From contig UQYV01000007.1 in assembly GCA_900545245.1 (NCBI GenBank), positions 29,540 through 93,539 on the forward strand: a stretch of DNA of 64,000 nucleotides, given 5' to 3'. Made by a program: the position numbers and the translations under genes. Source of the stretch: an uncultured Bacteroidales bacterium (GTDB lineage: Bacteria > Bacteroidota > Bacteroidia > Bacteroidales > UBA932). The notes below the pieces were generated by a model. That model was given only the letters and a program-made list of their open reading frames with translations, was not told where the DNA came from and made no database searches. Position 1 is the stretch's first letter. Every line of letters starts with the position of its first letter. Positions 26,644-34,085 of this stretch are shown one piece after another.

Positions 26644-29600
26644 TCAGAACATATTGATGCTGAGGACTGGGCCGATGTAGAACTTCGAGACGTTCGGAAT
26701 GCCGAGGGCTTTGCCGACAGTTGTGAGGCCGTTCCAGCCGGGGGCACCGTTGAAATTGACGCTGACTCCGAGTGTGCAGGGGATGGTGAGCCAGAGTATG
26801 CACTGGATGTCGAGTGCTAAGTCGAAGCCGTAGGTCATCAGGACGCCGGGGCCGCTGCCGAGTCCGAGCGCTGAGTTGCTGAAGAGGGTGCAGTCGAAAT
26901 GCGGGGTCAGCAACAGACGGCGGACGTAGAGACAGCTCCAGAGGAGGGAGCGGTCGCCGACGTAGATGGGAATGGCATAGTCGGCGGTGAACTTCGCGAG
27001 GCTTTCGGTGTGCTGGACGAGGGCGGAGCGAAGCGACGCCTCCTGGATGCCGCGCGGGAGGATGTTCAAGGCCGAGGTGCTGAAAGGGGCACCGGTGTAG
27101 AGCCTGCCCTTTTCGCGTGTAGGCATCTGTCCCTGCCACATCCCGGTGAGCTTGAGCCCCTGCTCGGGAACGGCTCCTGGAAAGTAGCCGTAGGCATAGC
27201 CGAATGCTGCGGGAGAATACCAGTGGGTCATTCCGAGAGGGTAGCTCAGTCCCGCCTGGACGCCACCGCCCCAGCGCGGGAAAACCCCCGAATTGTTCAC
27301 AGGAAGAACTCCGTAGAGACTTGCCGAGGCGGTGAGGTTTTGTGCCGGCAAGTTCTTGAACGACTTCATCTTGCGCTCCGGCACCCAAAGCATTGAAACA
27401 CCCTCAGGCGTGACGGTCTTACCGTCAGAGACAATGCCTGCCTTTTTGAAAATGTATGCGTTGGCGTCTCGGCGGTCGTTGCTTATGTAGTAGCTTACGC
27501 GCGGGGTGAAACCCCTGCTCCAGCCGCCAGAGGAGAACTTGAACGGAATGTATGCGCTGATGCTTCCTGAGATGTTTGGGACCGAAGGATGTGCCTCGGA
27601 GCGCATGGTGATGGAATAGGCGTTGTCTGACACCTGGTGGAGTGCGATGCCGCTTTGCCGCGCCGCCCTGTCGTTGAAATCGATGTTGAGTTCAAAGACG
27701 GGATATAGCCCCGTGTACTTGAGGTTGAGATGCGCGGAATGTCTCCAGCGTGCCTTGTCATAGGGGTCCTTGTGCGCCGAGTATCCGACAATGCCGGAAA
27801 ATGTGCCGAGCTGGTTCTGGAGAACCGCCGTCGCTCCGAGGTTTACATAGTCGAAGATGTTGTCTCCCAAATCGTTGGCATTCATCAGTACGGGGATATT
27901 GGCATAGAACGGTGCCCACGAGTGTACGCGGAACATCTGCGGGACCTTGTGGTATCTGCGGGGCTTGGACAGTGTCATGGTGTCGGCCCGTGCAGCCTCT
28001 GTCTCAAGCAGTTCCGCATTCCCGTAGAGTTTCTCGGCCCGTCTTCGCGCCTGCTCCGAGAGCTTTTCCGCTATTGGCCAACTGTAGCGTTCATTCCAAT
28101 CCGCCTCTTTGTTGAAGAGTTCGTAGGCGGCCGTTCGGAAAATCATCTTTCCCTTTGTTGTCTGCGAAGAGTAGTAGAGCCATTTGCCATCCTCGTCAAA
28201 CTGATAGTCAGAGGCTCCGTAGCGCGTCGAGGTCAGCTGCCGCAGCGTACCGTCCGCCGGATTGAGGCTATAGAGTTCATTGACTCCTGTCCTGTCGGAG
28301 GTGAAAAGAAGCACAAACTTTTCTTCTCCGGCCTTCCTCGCGCTTTCACCGGACTGCCTTTTCCCGCTCTGCAGGTTCTTTATCTGCACAGGCTGCGGTT
28401 CCAGCACCTTCTCCCAAAAGAACTCTCCCGCAGGGACTTCGTAACAAAACTCATTCGGACTGCGGAACGCTCCCGCGAGATTGTAGCGGTGGTCGGGAGC
28501 GACGTCGAGTCGATATATCCCGAACCCGTTCCCCGATATTCCCGAAACATAAACTTCGTCTCCGCTCCACGCCGTCTCGACGAATTGCAGCGAATCCGGC
28601 GCATCGAACGCCATTTCACGTTTTCCGCTCTTCAGATTTATGAACGTCAGGCGTGAGCCTCCTTCCGGACGGTTTTCGACTGCAACCGCATGCGCATATT
28701 TTTCCGAAGGCACGGGATTATACATCCACCCCTTATTCGTCAGACTCTTCGTCGTCTTCCCATCAACCCGTATATTCCTGATTCGTGAAGTGTATTTCAG
28801 CGTCCAGCGTGCGTCGGACACCGATTCGCTCCAATAGAGTCTGTCCGTTACTGGCGAATGCTTCAGTGCTCCGGCATAACTCCCGAAATGTGTTACAAAC
28901 CTTTCCGAAAACATATTCCTCGACGTCGGCTCATTTTTGGGGGATATGTCGTCGTCCGCATCATTTTTCGGGGATATGTCGTCGTCCGCATCATTTTCTG
29001 ATATATCCGTATCCGTTGGGAGTTGAATCTTTATGAGTTGGTAATTATCTGTATATCCGTGTTTTACGGCAAAAAGTTCATCCCCGACAACCAGCAGGCT
29101 CTCATAGTCCGCAGGCTTCTTCGGCGTTCCCGTAACCTGCTCCATAGCCATATAGGGCCGCCTCTTTTCGGCATCGGCACGCCACACCGCCGTCACACTG
29201 TCGCGCACCGCCGGGAAGGAGTTCACAAGGTCTTTCCCAGTCGTCCGTTTCGCAACCACCTCGCGCACGTCGAACCTCAGAGGATGCCGGGAGGCGTAGT
29301 CCAGATACTCGGCCATGTAGTCGTCCCTGTCGTACATCCATCGCAGCCCGCCATAGGTCAGATAGCCGAGCGCGTACCAGTCAGGGGTGTAGTTCCGCTG
29401 AGAGCCGAACCTCCACTGATCCCAGTCACGCAGGTCGCCTTGGTCGAAGCAAACCATGTAGTAGTTCAGAAAATCGGCCTTACGTCCGCGTCCGGAGCGT
29501 GTCAGTTCCGTCTCTGCAATGACCGCGTCCCCCTCCAGCAGCGAGTTCTCAGTGTAGAGTCCGGCCGTAAGCCCGTTCCACATCTCGCCGAAGAACCATC

Positions 29601-30054
29601 CGAAAGGCCTCTGCGCATGGCTTAGCCCGAACTGCATCTGGCTGATGTGCCGCGACTCGTGCACCGCCAACTGTGCCGGCCAGGGAGTTGCCTCTGCACC
29701 ATAGACCTGCGGCATCGTATAGGCATCCATCCTTTTCGGTGCCCATGCCACGGAACCATTTGACACAGAATTGTATGCGTGCAGCACCACCGGCATTTTC
29801 CCGCGTATGCATTCCCCCGGCAGGTAGCCGCTCGTGAGCCCCACAGGCTTCCTGAAACGCTCCATCTCCCGTGCATACACCCGTGCCAGAGAGTCCAGCC
29901 CGCGCGGGTAGATGATGCGGTAGTTCTCGCTCTCTATGCTGTACCATCTCCTGCATCCCGGGTCGTCACCTGCCGTGAAGAACTGTGCCCTCGCCGCGAG
30001 CGGCAGAAGTAGCAGAAGCAGTGCTACGGCTGTTTTTTTGTATGCTTTTTTCAT
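26644..30054 (-). CDS. Large outer-membrane protein: HExxH domain, TolB-like propeller, C-terminal barrel
   Basis: This 1136-residue protein has a signal peptide (cleavage near ARAQ, residue 24). Residues ~35-200 resemble a gluzincin metallopeptidase: AVHESRHISQ gives H132-E133-x-x-H136, and LLEGDAV gives a possible third ligand at E174. A beta-propeller region follows, with TolB/WD40-like repeats such as FTSDRTGVNELYSLN and YQFDEDGKWLYYSS. The last ~430 residues are aromatic-rich amphipathic strands ending in the C-terminal residue pattern SINMF, as in outer-membrane barrels. I recognise no named family for the whole chain. Surface protease or glycan-complex scaffold are both possible. It is the first gene of a minus-strand operon with the tandem esterase. 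Confidence 0.7.
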   Translation of the reverse strand: MKKAYKKTAVALLLLLLPLAARAQFFTAGDDPGCRRWYSIESENYRIIYPRGLDSLARVYAREMERFRKPVGLTSGYLPGECIRGKMPVVLHAYNSVSNGSVAWAPKRMDAYTMPQVYGAEATPWPAQLAVHESRHISQMQFGLSHAQRPFGWFFGEMWNGLTAGLYTENSLLEGDAVIAETELTRSGRGRKADFLNYYMVCFDQGDLRDWDQWRFGSQRNYTPDWYALGYLTYGGLRWMYDRDDYMAEYLDYASRHPLRFDVREVVAKRTTGKDLVNSFPAVRDSVTAVWRADAEKRRPYMAMEQVTGTPKKPADYESLLVVGDELFAVKHGYTDNYQLIKIQLPTDTDISENDADDDISPKNDADDDISPKNEPTSRNMFSERFVTHFGSYAGALKHSPVTDRLYWSESVSDARWTLKYTSRIRNIRVDGKTTKSLTNKGWMYNPVPSEKYAHAVAVENRPEGGSRLTFINLKSGKREMAFDAPDSLQFVETAWSGDEVYVSGISGNGFGIYRLDVAPDHRYNLAGAFRSPNEFCYEVPAGEFFWEKVLEPQPVQIKNLQSGKRQSGESARKAGEEKFVLLFTSDRTGVNELYSLNPADGTLRQLTSTRYGASDYQFDEDGKWLYYSSQTTKGKMIFRTAAYELFNKEADWNERYSWPIAEKLSEQARRRAEKLYGNAELLETEAARADTMTLSKPRRYHKVPQMFRVHSWAPFYANIPVLMNANDLGDNIFDYVNLGATAVLQNQLGTFSGIVGYSAHKDPYDKARWRHSAHLNLKYTGLYPVFELNIDFNDRAARQSGIALHQVSDNAYSITMRSEAHPSVPNISGSISAYIPFKFSSGGWSRGFTPRVSYYISNDRRDANAYIFKKAGIVSDGKTVTPEGVSMLWVPERKMKSFKNLPAQNLTASASLYGVLPVNNSGVFPRWGGGVQAGLSYPLGMTHWYSPAAFGYAYGYFPGAVPEQGLKLTGMWQGQMPTREKGRLYTGAPFSTSALNILPRGIQEASLRSALVQHTESLAKFTADYAIPIYVGDRSLLWSCLYVRRLLLTPHFDCTLFSNSALGLGSGPGVLMTYGFDLALDIQCILWLTIPCTLGVSVNFNGAPGWNGLTTVGKALGIPNVSKFYIGPVLSINMF
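28931..28990 (-). repeat. Two in-frame 30-bp tandem repeats inside the barrel gene
   Basis: Two 30-bp units (28931-28960 and 28961-28990, one mismatch, plus a partial third) encode the acidic linker unit NDADDDISPK. Copy-number change would keep the frame. Confidence 0.9.
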
Positions 30055-30079
30055 TTATGTCATTCAAAAACCAACTCGA

Positions 30080-30112
30080 CAAAGTTATTGTTTTCTTGCG
30101 GCAATTCCCAAA
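30080..30112 (-). promoter_or_regulatory. Promoter of the barrel-esterase operon
   Basis: On the minus strand TAACTTTG (30080-30087) has TTTG (30109-30112) 21 bases upstream. The start codon at 30054 follows about 20 bases after the predicted start of transcription. Confidence 0.7.
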
Positions 30113-30166
30113 ACCGGCGTGATTTTCGGAATATAATTCCCCAAAATGGCGTGATTTTCGGAATAT
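30103..30166. repeat. Two adjacent 32-bp direct repeats in a promoter region
   Basis: Units 30103-30134 and 30135-30166 share AATTCCC, GGCGTGATTTTCGGAATAT and flanking bases, with about three differences. They overlap the -33 box of the minus-strand promoter and so could be paired regulator-binding sites. Confidence 0.75.
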
Positions 30167-30232
30167 ATCTTCGCGTGAGACAAATCATTTGACACGAGAA
30201 TTGAGCAAAAATCATCGTAACACGAACATTTC

Positions 30233-30264
30233 TTTGCTTATTCGGAGAATCGTCCGTAACTTTG
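30233..30264 (+). promoter_or_regulatory. Promoter of the small-ORF/lipoprotein operon
   Basis: TTTG (30233-30236), 20 bases, then TAACTTTG (30257-30264). Directly after it CCGTTGGCAC (30269-30278) pairs with GTGTCAACGG (30287-30296), followed by ATTTTTG. This makes a 5'-end hairpin or early terminator. The leader to the first ORF is about 137 bases. Confidence 0.8.
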
Positions 30265-30406
30265 CAACCCGTTGGCACTGTGGTGTGTGTCAACGGATTT
30301 TTGTATATGAGAGTGTCCGTCTCCTTTGTGAACGGGGCGGCATTACGGTCCGGGGAAGTGTCGGACAACGAAATAAAAAACAAACAACCTTTATAATTTC
30401 AGTACT

Positions 30407-30577
30407 ATGTTCACAAAACACTCTATGTCTCACGGCTATGAGACACCTTTGGTGTGCATGCACCAAATTTCAGCCGAATCCGGCTTCGCTATTAGCGGTG
30501 ATGGCGCGAATTCTCAAGGTCTTTTCGATTTCTCGGGAGACGATGTTCATGACCAGACAAACAATTGGGGACTCTAA
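30407..30577 (+). CDS. 56-residue small protein of unknown function
   Basis: An ATG-to-TAA frame of 57 codons starts MFTKHSMSHGYETPLVCM and continues HQISAESGFAISGDGANSQ, ending in an acidic, glycine-rich tail with DDVHDQTNNWGL. There is no signal peptide or membrane segment. It lies between a good promoter (30233-30264) and a lipoprotein gene that starts 14 bases after its stop. From memory it resembles short Bacteroidales proteins with an N-terminal Y-x-x-P motif and an acidic Gly/Trp tail, whose function is unknown. A second in-frame ATG is at 30425. The frame also contains two hairpins, so a structured leader RNA is an alternative reading. Confidence 0.55.
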   Translation: MFTKHSMSHGYETPLVCMHQISAESGFAISGDGANSQGLFDFSGDDVHDQTNNWGL

Positions 30578-30591
30578 AAACTTTCTGCCTT

Positions 30592-32946
30592 ATGAAGACA
30601 ATCTTAAAGACTTTTGTGGCAACTGTCGTTGCCTGCGCTCTTGTTTCTTGCAATAAAGAGGCTGTTGCCCCAGACAATAATGGTGAGTATGTAAAGGTCA
30701 GTTTCTTGGCTGATGCTCAAGATGTTTCTACTAAAGCCACGCTTACACCAAATGATGAAGACGCTGTGTTTTCTTCCGCTTGGGAAGTGAAAGACAAGCT
30801 TAGTGTCGAATATATGAGTTTTGCTGGAGAAGGTTCGAGCGGTGTTGTTGATGCTGTTTGGAATGGGACGTCTTTTGATGCAGTCATCAATGATGGGGCA
30901 AAAGGAGAATGGTCGTATGATGCGATATTCCCTGCACCGCAAGTTAGGTCTGATAAGACTAGGTCTATTGATTTTGGCTCGTCAAGAACACAGAAAGGCA
31001 ATAGTTACAACAGTAAGTATGATCTCATGGAGAGCGGTGCCATTGTTTTTACAAATGCGGAAGCTGGAAAAACTGACGATGGGAAACCAGTAAAGTTTCA
31101 AATGAACCGTCAGACAGGAATCGCTTATTTTCATCTCAAGAGTAGTCTTGCAGAAGAGACTATTGTTTCTGTAACCCTTTCTGTGAAAGGTGGATATATC
31201 GCAAGTTCATCAGTGACGGTTAAAGATTACGCGAACGGCTATGACCTTTCCACCAAAGACCTGGATTCAATCACTCTCACATTTGAAGATGGCACAGCTC
31301 CTGCTGCGGATGATTTCAAACTTTGGTTCAATGTCCTCCCTACAGATTATACTTCGCTCACTCTCGCTATTGAAACAACCGGACACACGGCGACAATCAC
31401 CAACGCTACTGCCGGTAGCTATAAAGCAGGTCAGCTCTACAAGGTTGCCGGGAACATTGACAGCAAGCTTGTTGCAAAGCCAGTGGAAGAGGATAAGGTG
31501 TTCTTCTATGAATCATTTGATACGAATGATGGAACTGGTGGCAATGATGATAAATGGAATGGGAGTATTGCTTCCCAAAAGATTTCTTCTGATAATAGTG
31601 GTTGGGCTTTTTCTTATGGGAAAGGTGCTAATCAGTGTGCGAAGTTTGGAACAGGTGATGCGGCAGGAAGTGCAACGACTCCTAAATTGGGCATTACATC
31701 TGGGGAGGCAACTCTTTGGTTTAAGGCCGGTGCTTGGAATGGAAATAAAGAAACTCTAAATATCAGCGTCACTGCAAGTGGCGATGCGAAAATCTCACAA
31801 TCATCTTTTGTTCTAGTAAAGGGTATGTGGACGGAGTATTCTTGCGTCATTTCGGGGGCTGATGAAACAACTAAAGTCTCTTTTGCGGCAATGAATGCTA
31901 GCAATAATCGTTTTTTCCTCGACGAGGTCTATGTCTATACCGGGAAAAAGCCGACAGTTAAGGCGAACCAGACAATTTCTTTTGCACAGACAGACTGCTC
32001 ATGTTATGTTGATGAAGTTTTTGCATCCCCAGAACTTTTAGGTGCGAAAACAGATGTGACTTATTCTTCATCAGATGAAAATGTGGCAACAGTTGATGCC
32101 ACGACTGGCACAGTGACAATTATTGCTGCCGGCTCTACAACCATAGAGGCATCAGCAGTGGAGACGGAAGAATACAGAAGTGCTTCTGCATCATATAAAC
32201 TTACGGTCAGCAAGCGCACTCAGGCCATCAGTTTTGAGAAATCTCATTATTCAGTAGTATTGGCAGATAAGGATAATTTTGCATCGCCGAAAGTCAGTGG
32301 TGCGGAAACAGAAGTGACGTACTCAATTACTCTTGCTGACGGAACGGCTGCAGACGCAATGACGATAGATTCCAAAACCGGCGAAGTTACGATAAATGCC
32401 ATCGGAACAGCCACAGTGACAGCCACTGCTGTTGAAACAAATATTTATACGAAGAGTTTCGCAAGTTACAATCTTGAGGTAACGGAAGCCGCATCGGCTG
32501 AGACGACTTCATATGAGATTGTATTCAAGACAGCAACAACAGAGGGCTCAACGGAAATATCAAATACAACGAAATCTTCAACGGTTGTTTCTAAAGGGGC
32601 TGACTATATTTCGTCATTTACGAAAAATTGTAGTAAGGCTTATTATGCAGGAAAATCAGGAGTTAAGATTGGTTCTAAAGGAAATGCTGGGACATTTGAA
32701 TTCAACCTTGCTGAAATGTTGGCAAAAAATGTTGTTTCAATACAAATTGTTTCGGCAAAATATGGTTCTGACACCGGCACATTAACACTTTCTGCAGATG
32801 GAACTTCTCTCAAAACAGGTATTTCTCCTGCAAGTGGTTATACTCATACATTTGCTACTCCGACAAAAGTCTCAACGCTGACTTTGAAGACATCTACAAA
32901 ACGAGCTTATATATCCAAGATTATTATAACGGTGTCTTCTAAGTAG
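30592..32946 (+). CDS. Fimbrillin-like lipoprotein with Big2-type Ig domains
   Basis: This 784-residue lipoprotein has its lipobox at LVSC (Cys about 18). Residues ~25-300 resemble fimbrillin-like proteins (STKATLTPNDEDAVFSSAWE at the start). About 310-460 is a jelly-roll-like segment (FFYESFDTNDGTGGNDDKW, and ATLWFKAGAWNG later). Then two Ig-like Big2 repeats follow: VTYSSSDENVATVDATTG with AAGSTTIEASAV, and VTYSITLADG with AIGTATVTATAV. A C-terminal ~130-residue beta domain ends the chain. Its DNA is clearly more A+T-rich than the flanking core genes, a sign of transfer or of a different history. A terminator follows. Surface adhesion or glycan binding is the likely role; no enzyme motif is visible. 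Confidence 0.8.
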   Translation: MKTILKTFVATVVACALVSCNKEAVAPDNNGEYVKVSFLADAQDVSTKATLTPNDEDAVFSSAWEVKDKLSVEYMSFAGEGSSGVVDAVWNGTSFDAVINDGAKGEWSYDAIFPAPQVRSDKTRSIDFGSSRTQKGNSYNSKYDLMESGAIVFTNAEAGKTDDGKPVKFQMNRQTGIAYFHLKSSLAEETIVSVTLSVKGGYIASSSVTVKDYANGYDLSTKDLDSITLTFEDGTAPAADDFKLWFNVLPTDYTSLTLAIETTGHTATITNATAGSYKAGQLYKVAGNIDSKLVAKPVEEDKVFFYESFDTNDGTGGNDDKWNGSIASQKISSDNSGWAFSYGKGANQCAKFGTGDAAGSATTPKLGITSGEATLWFKAGAWNGNKETLNISVTASGDAKISQSSFVLVKGMWTEYSCVISGADETTKVSFAAMNASNNRFFLDEVYVYTGKKPTVKANQTISFAQTDCSCYVDEVFASPELLGAKTDVTYSSSDENVATVDATTGTVTIIAAGSTTIEASAVETEEYRSASASYKLTVSKRTQAISFEKSHYSVVLADKDNFASPKVSGAETEVTYSITLADGTAADAMTIDSKTGEVTINAIGTATVTATAVETNIYTKSFASYNLEVTEAASAETTSYEIVFKTATTEGSTEISNTTKSSTVVSKGADYISSFTKNCSKAYYAGKSGVKIGSKGNAGTFEFNLAEMLAKNVVSIQIVSAKYGSDTGTLTLSADGTSLKTGISPASGYTHTFATPTKVSTLTLKTSTKRAYISKIIITVSSK

Positions 32947-32974
32947 TTAATTTATTGAATTCTGCAATGACCAC

Positions 32975-33012
32975 ATCCCCGCCCAGCCAACGTTCCGGGC
33001 GGGGATTCTTTT
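32975..33012 (+). terminator. Terminator after the 30592 lipoprotein gene
   Basis: ATCCCCGCCC (32975-32984) pairs perfectly with GGGCGGGGAT (32997-33006) around a 12-base loop, followed by TCTTTTA. It sits between convergent genes. Confidence 0.9.
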
Positions 33013-33018
33013 ACGGCA

Positions 33019-33366
33019 TCATAAAACCGCAGCCACAATTCTCCGGACTCCCTCCAGGCGCTTGAGGAAGGATTTGTCTTGTCGGGCTGTCTGCATATCA
33101 TACTCAGCTTGAAGGCCTGTCAGGATATGTGCCGGTATTCCAAGCGCGGCTTCACAAAGCAGAGCGAACTTGATATTGACTGAGCGCTTGCCGTTCACTA
33201 TGTCGTTGAGTACAGTGTATGATACGCCCATGTCCGCAGCTAACTGTTTCTGGGAAATATGTCTGCATTCAATCTCGTCTTTCAATAATTCTCCCGGATG
33301 TGTCGGTGTGAATGGCTTAAGATTGTTTGCTGCCATCTTTACATCCATATTCTTAGACTGTCTCAT
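33019..33366 (-). CDS. HigA-family XRE antitoxin without visible HigB
   Basis: This 115-residue protein starts its conserved part at PFTPTHPGELLKDEIE, the classic HigA signature. A helix-turn-helix follows: ISQKQLAADMGVSYTVLNDIVNGKRSVN, residues ~40-67, given here in two overlapping motifs (QLAADMGVSYTVLN and IVNGKRSVN). HigA proteins neutralise the HigB mRNA interferase and repress the operon. No HigB-like frame is found on either side: the upstream ~340 bases hold only regulatory elements. It may be an orphan antitoxin acting in trans or as an anti-addiction factor. The start is chosen at the ATG 33366; in-frame ATGs at 33348 and 33336 are possible. Confidence 0.85.
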   Translation of the reverse strand: MRQSKNMDVKMAANNLKPFTPTHPGELLKDEIECRHISQKQLAADMGVSYTVLNDIVNGKRSVNIKFALLCEAALGIPAHILTGLQAEYDMQTARQDKSFLKRLEGVRRIVAAVL

Positions 33367-33418
33367 AATGTCTTTATTTATAATGATTTGACAACTCAAT
33401 GATTTTTGTTAACGATTA

Positions 33419-33426
33419 CAAATGTA
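33419..33426 (-). promoter_or_regulatory. Candidate -7 box for the HigA-like gene
   Basis: TACATTTG on the minus strand fits TAnnTTTG and has TTCG, a one-base variant of TTTG, 19 bases upstream. It lies 52 bases before the chosen start. Confidence 0.5.
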
Positions 33427-33580
33427 ATGCTTTTTCAACAATCCGCGAATTTGTTGATTCTTGGTAAGCCCTCTTTGCGAAATTTCTGCAATTATTGCAG
33501 GTCACATCTTGCCATTAAGGATAAAAAATTCCAACTTTGTAGAATAAGTTTGATGGCCGTAGATCCAAGAGGATTTACAA

Positions 33581-33618
33581 CGCGATAGAGGTATAGTCGT
33601 ATCTCTGTCGCGTTTTTG
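33581..33618 (+). terminator. Strong plus-strand terminator with no gene in front of it
   Basis: Fourteen base pairs (33581-33594 with 33599-33612, including three G-T wobbles) close on an AGTC tetraloop and are followed by TTTTT. The only plus-strand gene upstream is already ended at 33012, so a short RNA may start near 33545 (a weak CAACTTTG box at 33532-33539). Confidence 0.75.
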
Positions 33619-33650
33619 GTTTTTATTGTGTTAGGTTGAATAAAAATGTA

Positions 33651-33676
33651 AAAATTCCACTAATTAGTGGAATTTT
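33651..33676. promoter_or_regulatory. Perfect 26-bp palindrome, putative operator of the MqsR/MqsA-like operon
   Basis: The half-site AAAATTCCACTAA is repeated exactly in inverted orientation with no spacer. It covers the -33 region ahead of a TAACTTTG box and the toxin gene, the position expected for autorepression by the antitoxin. Confidence 0.85.
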
Positions 33677-33689
33677 ATAAAATAACTTT

Positions 33690-33697
33690 TAACTTTG
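33690..33697 (+). promoter_or_regulatory. -7 box of the MqsR/MqsA-like operon
   Basis: TAACTTTG matches TAnnTTTG. The -33 position is occupied by the 26-bp palindrome and has no clear TTTG. GGAGG at 33699-33703 is a good ribosome-binding site 8 bases before the ATG at 33711. Confidence 0.75.
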
Positions 33698-33710
33698 CGG
33701 AGGAACGAAT

Positions 33711-34085
33711 ATGGAGCGAGACTGTATTCATAAATTTTTGACAGAATTTAAAGCGCTGGCTAAGATTTATGGCGTCTATTTCATTGACAGAGAGAAAAAT
33801 GACAAGGCATTGTTCGAATTGGACATAAGCCGGTGGAGGAGGAATGAGGAACTCTTGTCCTTGACTGTTGATGATTACGTGAGTGGGCCGTCGCGAAACC
33901 AGATACTTGGGATGAATGGGGATGTATGGGTGTTTGGCAGGTTCGTTTGTGGGAAAGAATGTTATATAAAGATTTGTATCAATACGATTGTTTCAAGAAA
34001 TGGATATAAACGGAACTGTGTATGTATTTCATTCCATGTTGCTGAATATCCATTGAAGTATTATTTCAAAACAAAAAGGTTATGA
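33711..34085 (+). CDS. Probable toxin of an MqsR-like toxin-antitoxin pair
   Basis: This is a 124-residue basic-rich protein. The middle part DDYVSGPSRNQILGMNGDVWVFG and KECYIKICI, with the closing CISFHVAEYPLKYYFK, recall the Bacteroidota toxins encoded before MqsA-like antitoxins, and the YLKI...SFK end of MqsR. The similarity is by eye and modest. The context is stronger. The gene precedes and overlaps (ATGA) a gene for an antitoxin with the MqsA arrangement, and an operator palindrome sits in the promoter. MqsR toxins are mRNA endonucleases. An unrelated toxin fold with the same partner is possible. Confidence 0.65.
   Translation: MERDCIHKFLTEFKALAKIYGVYFIDREKNDKALFELDISRWRRNEELLSLTVDDYVSGPSRNQILGMNGDVWVFGRFVCGKECYIKICINTIVSRNGYKRNCVCISFHVAEYPLKYYFKTKRL

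Noticed and set aside
28931..28990. 30-bp tandem repeats considered as a CRISPR-like array
   Set aside because: There are only two and a partial units, with no spacers, in frame within a coding region, and no cas genes nearby.
33406..33588. 60-codon plus-strand frame ending in GFTTR
   Set aside because: It has no ribosome-binding site or family resemblance, and its end lies in the terminator stem. It overlaps the promoter region of the HigA-like gene.
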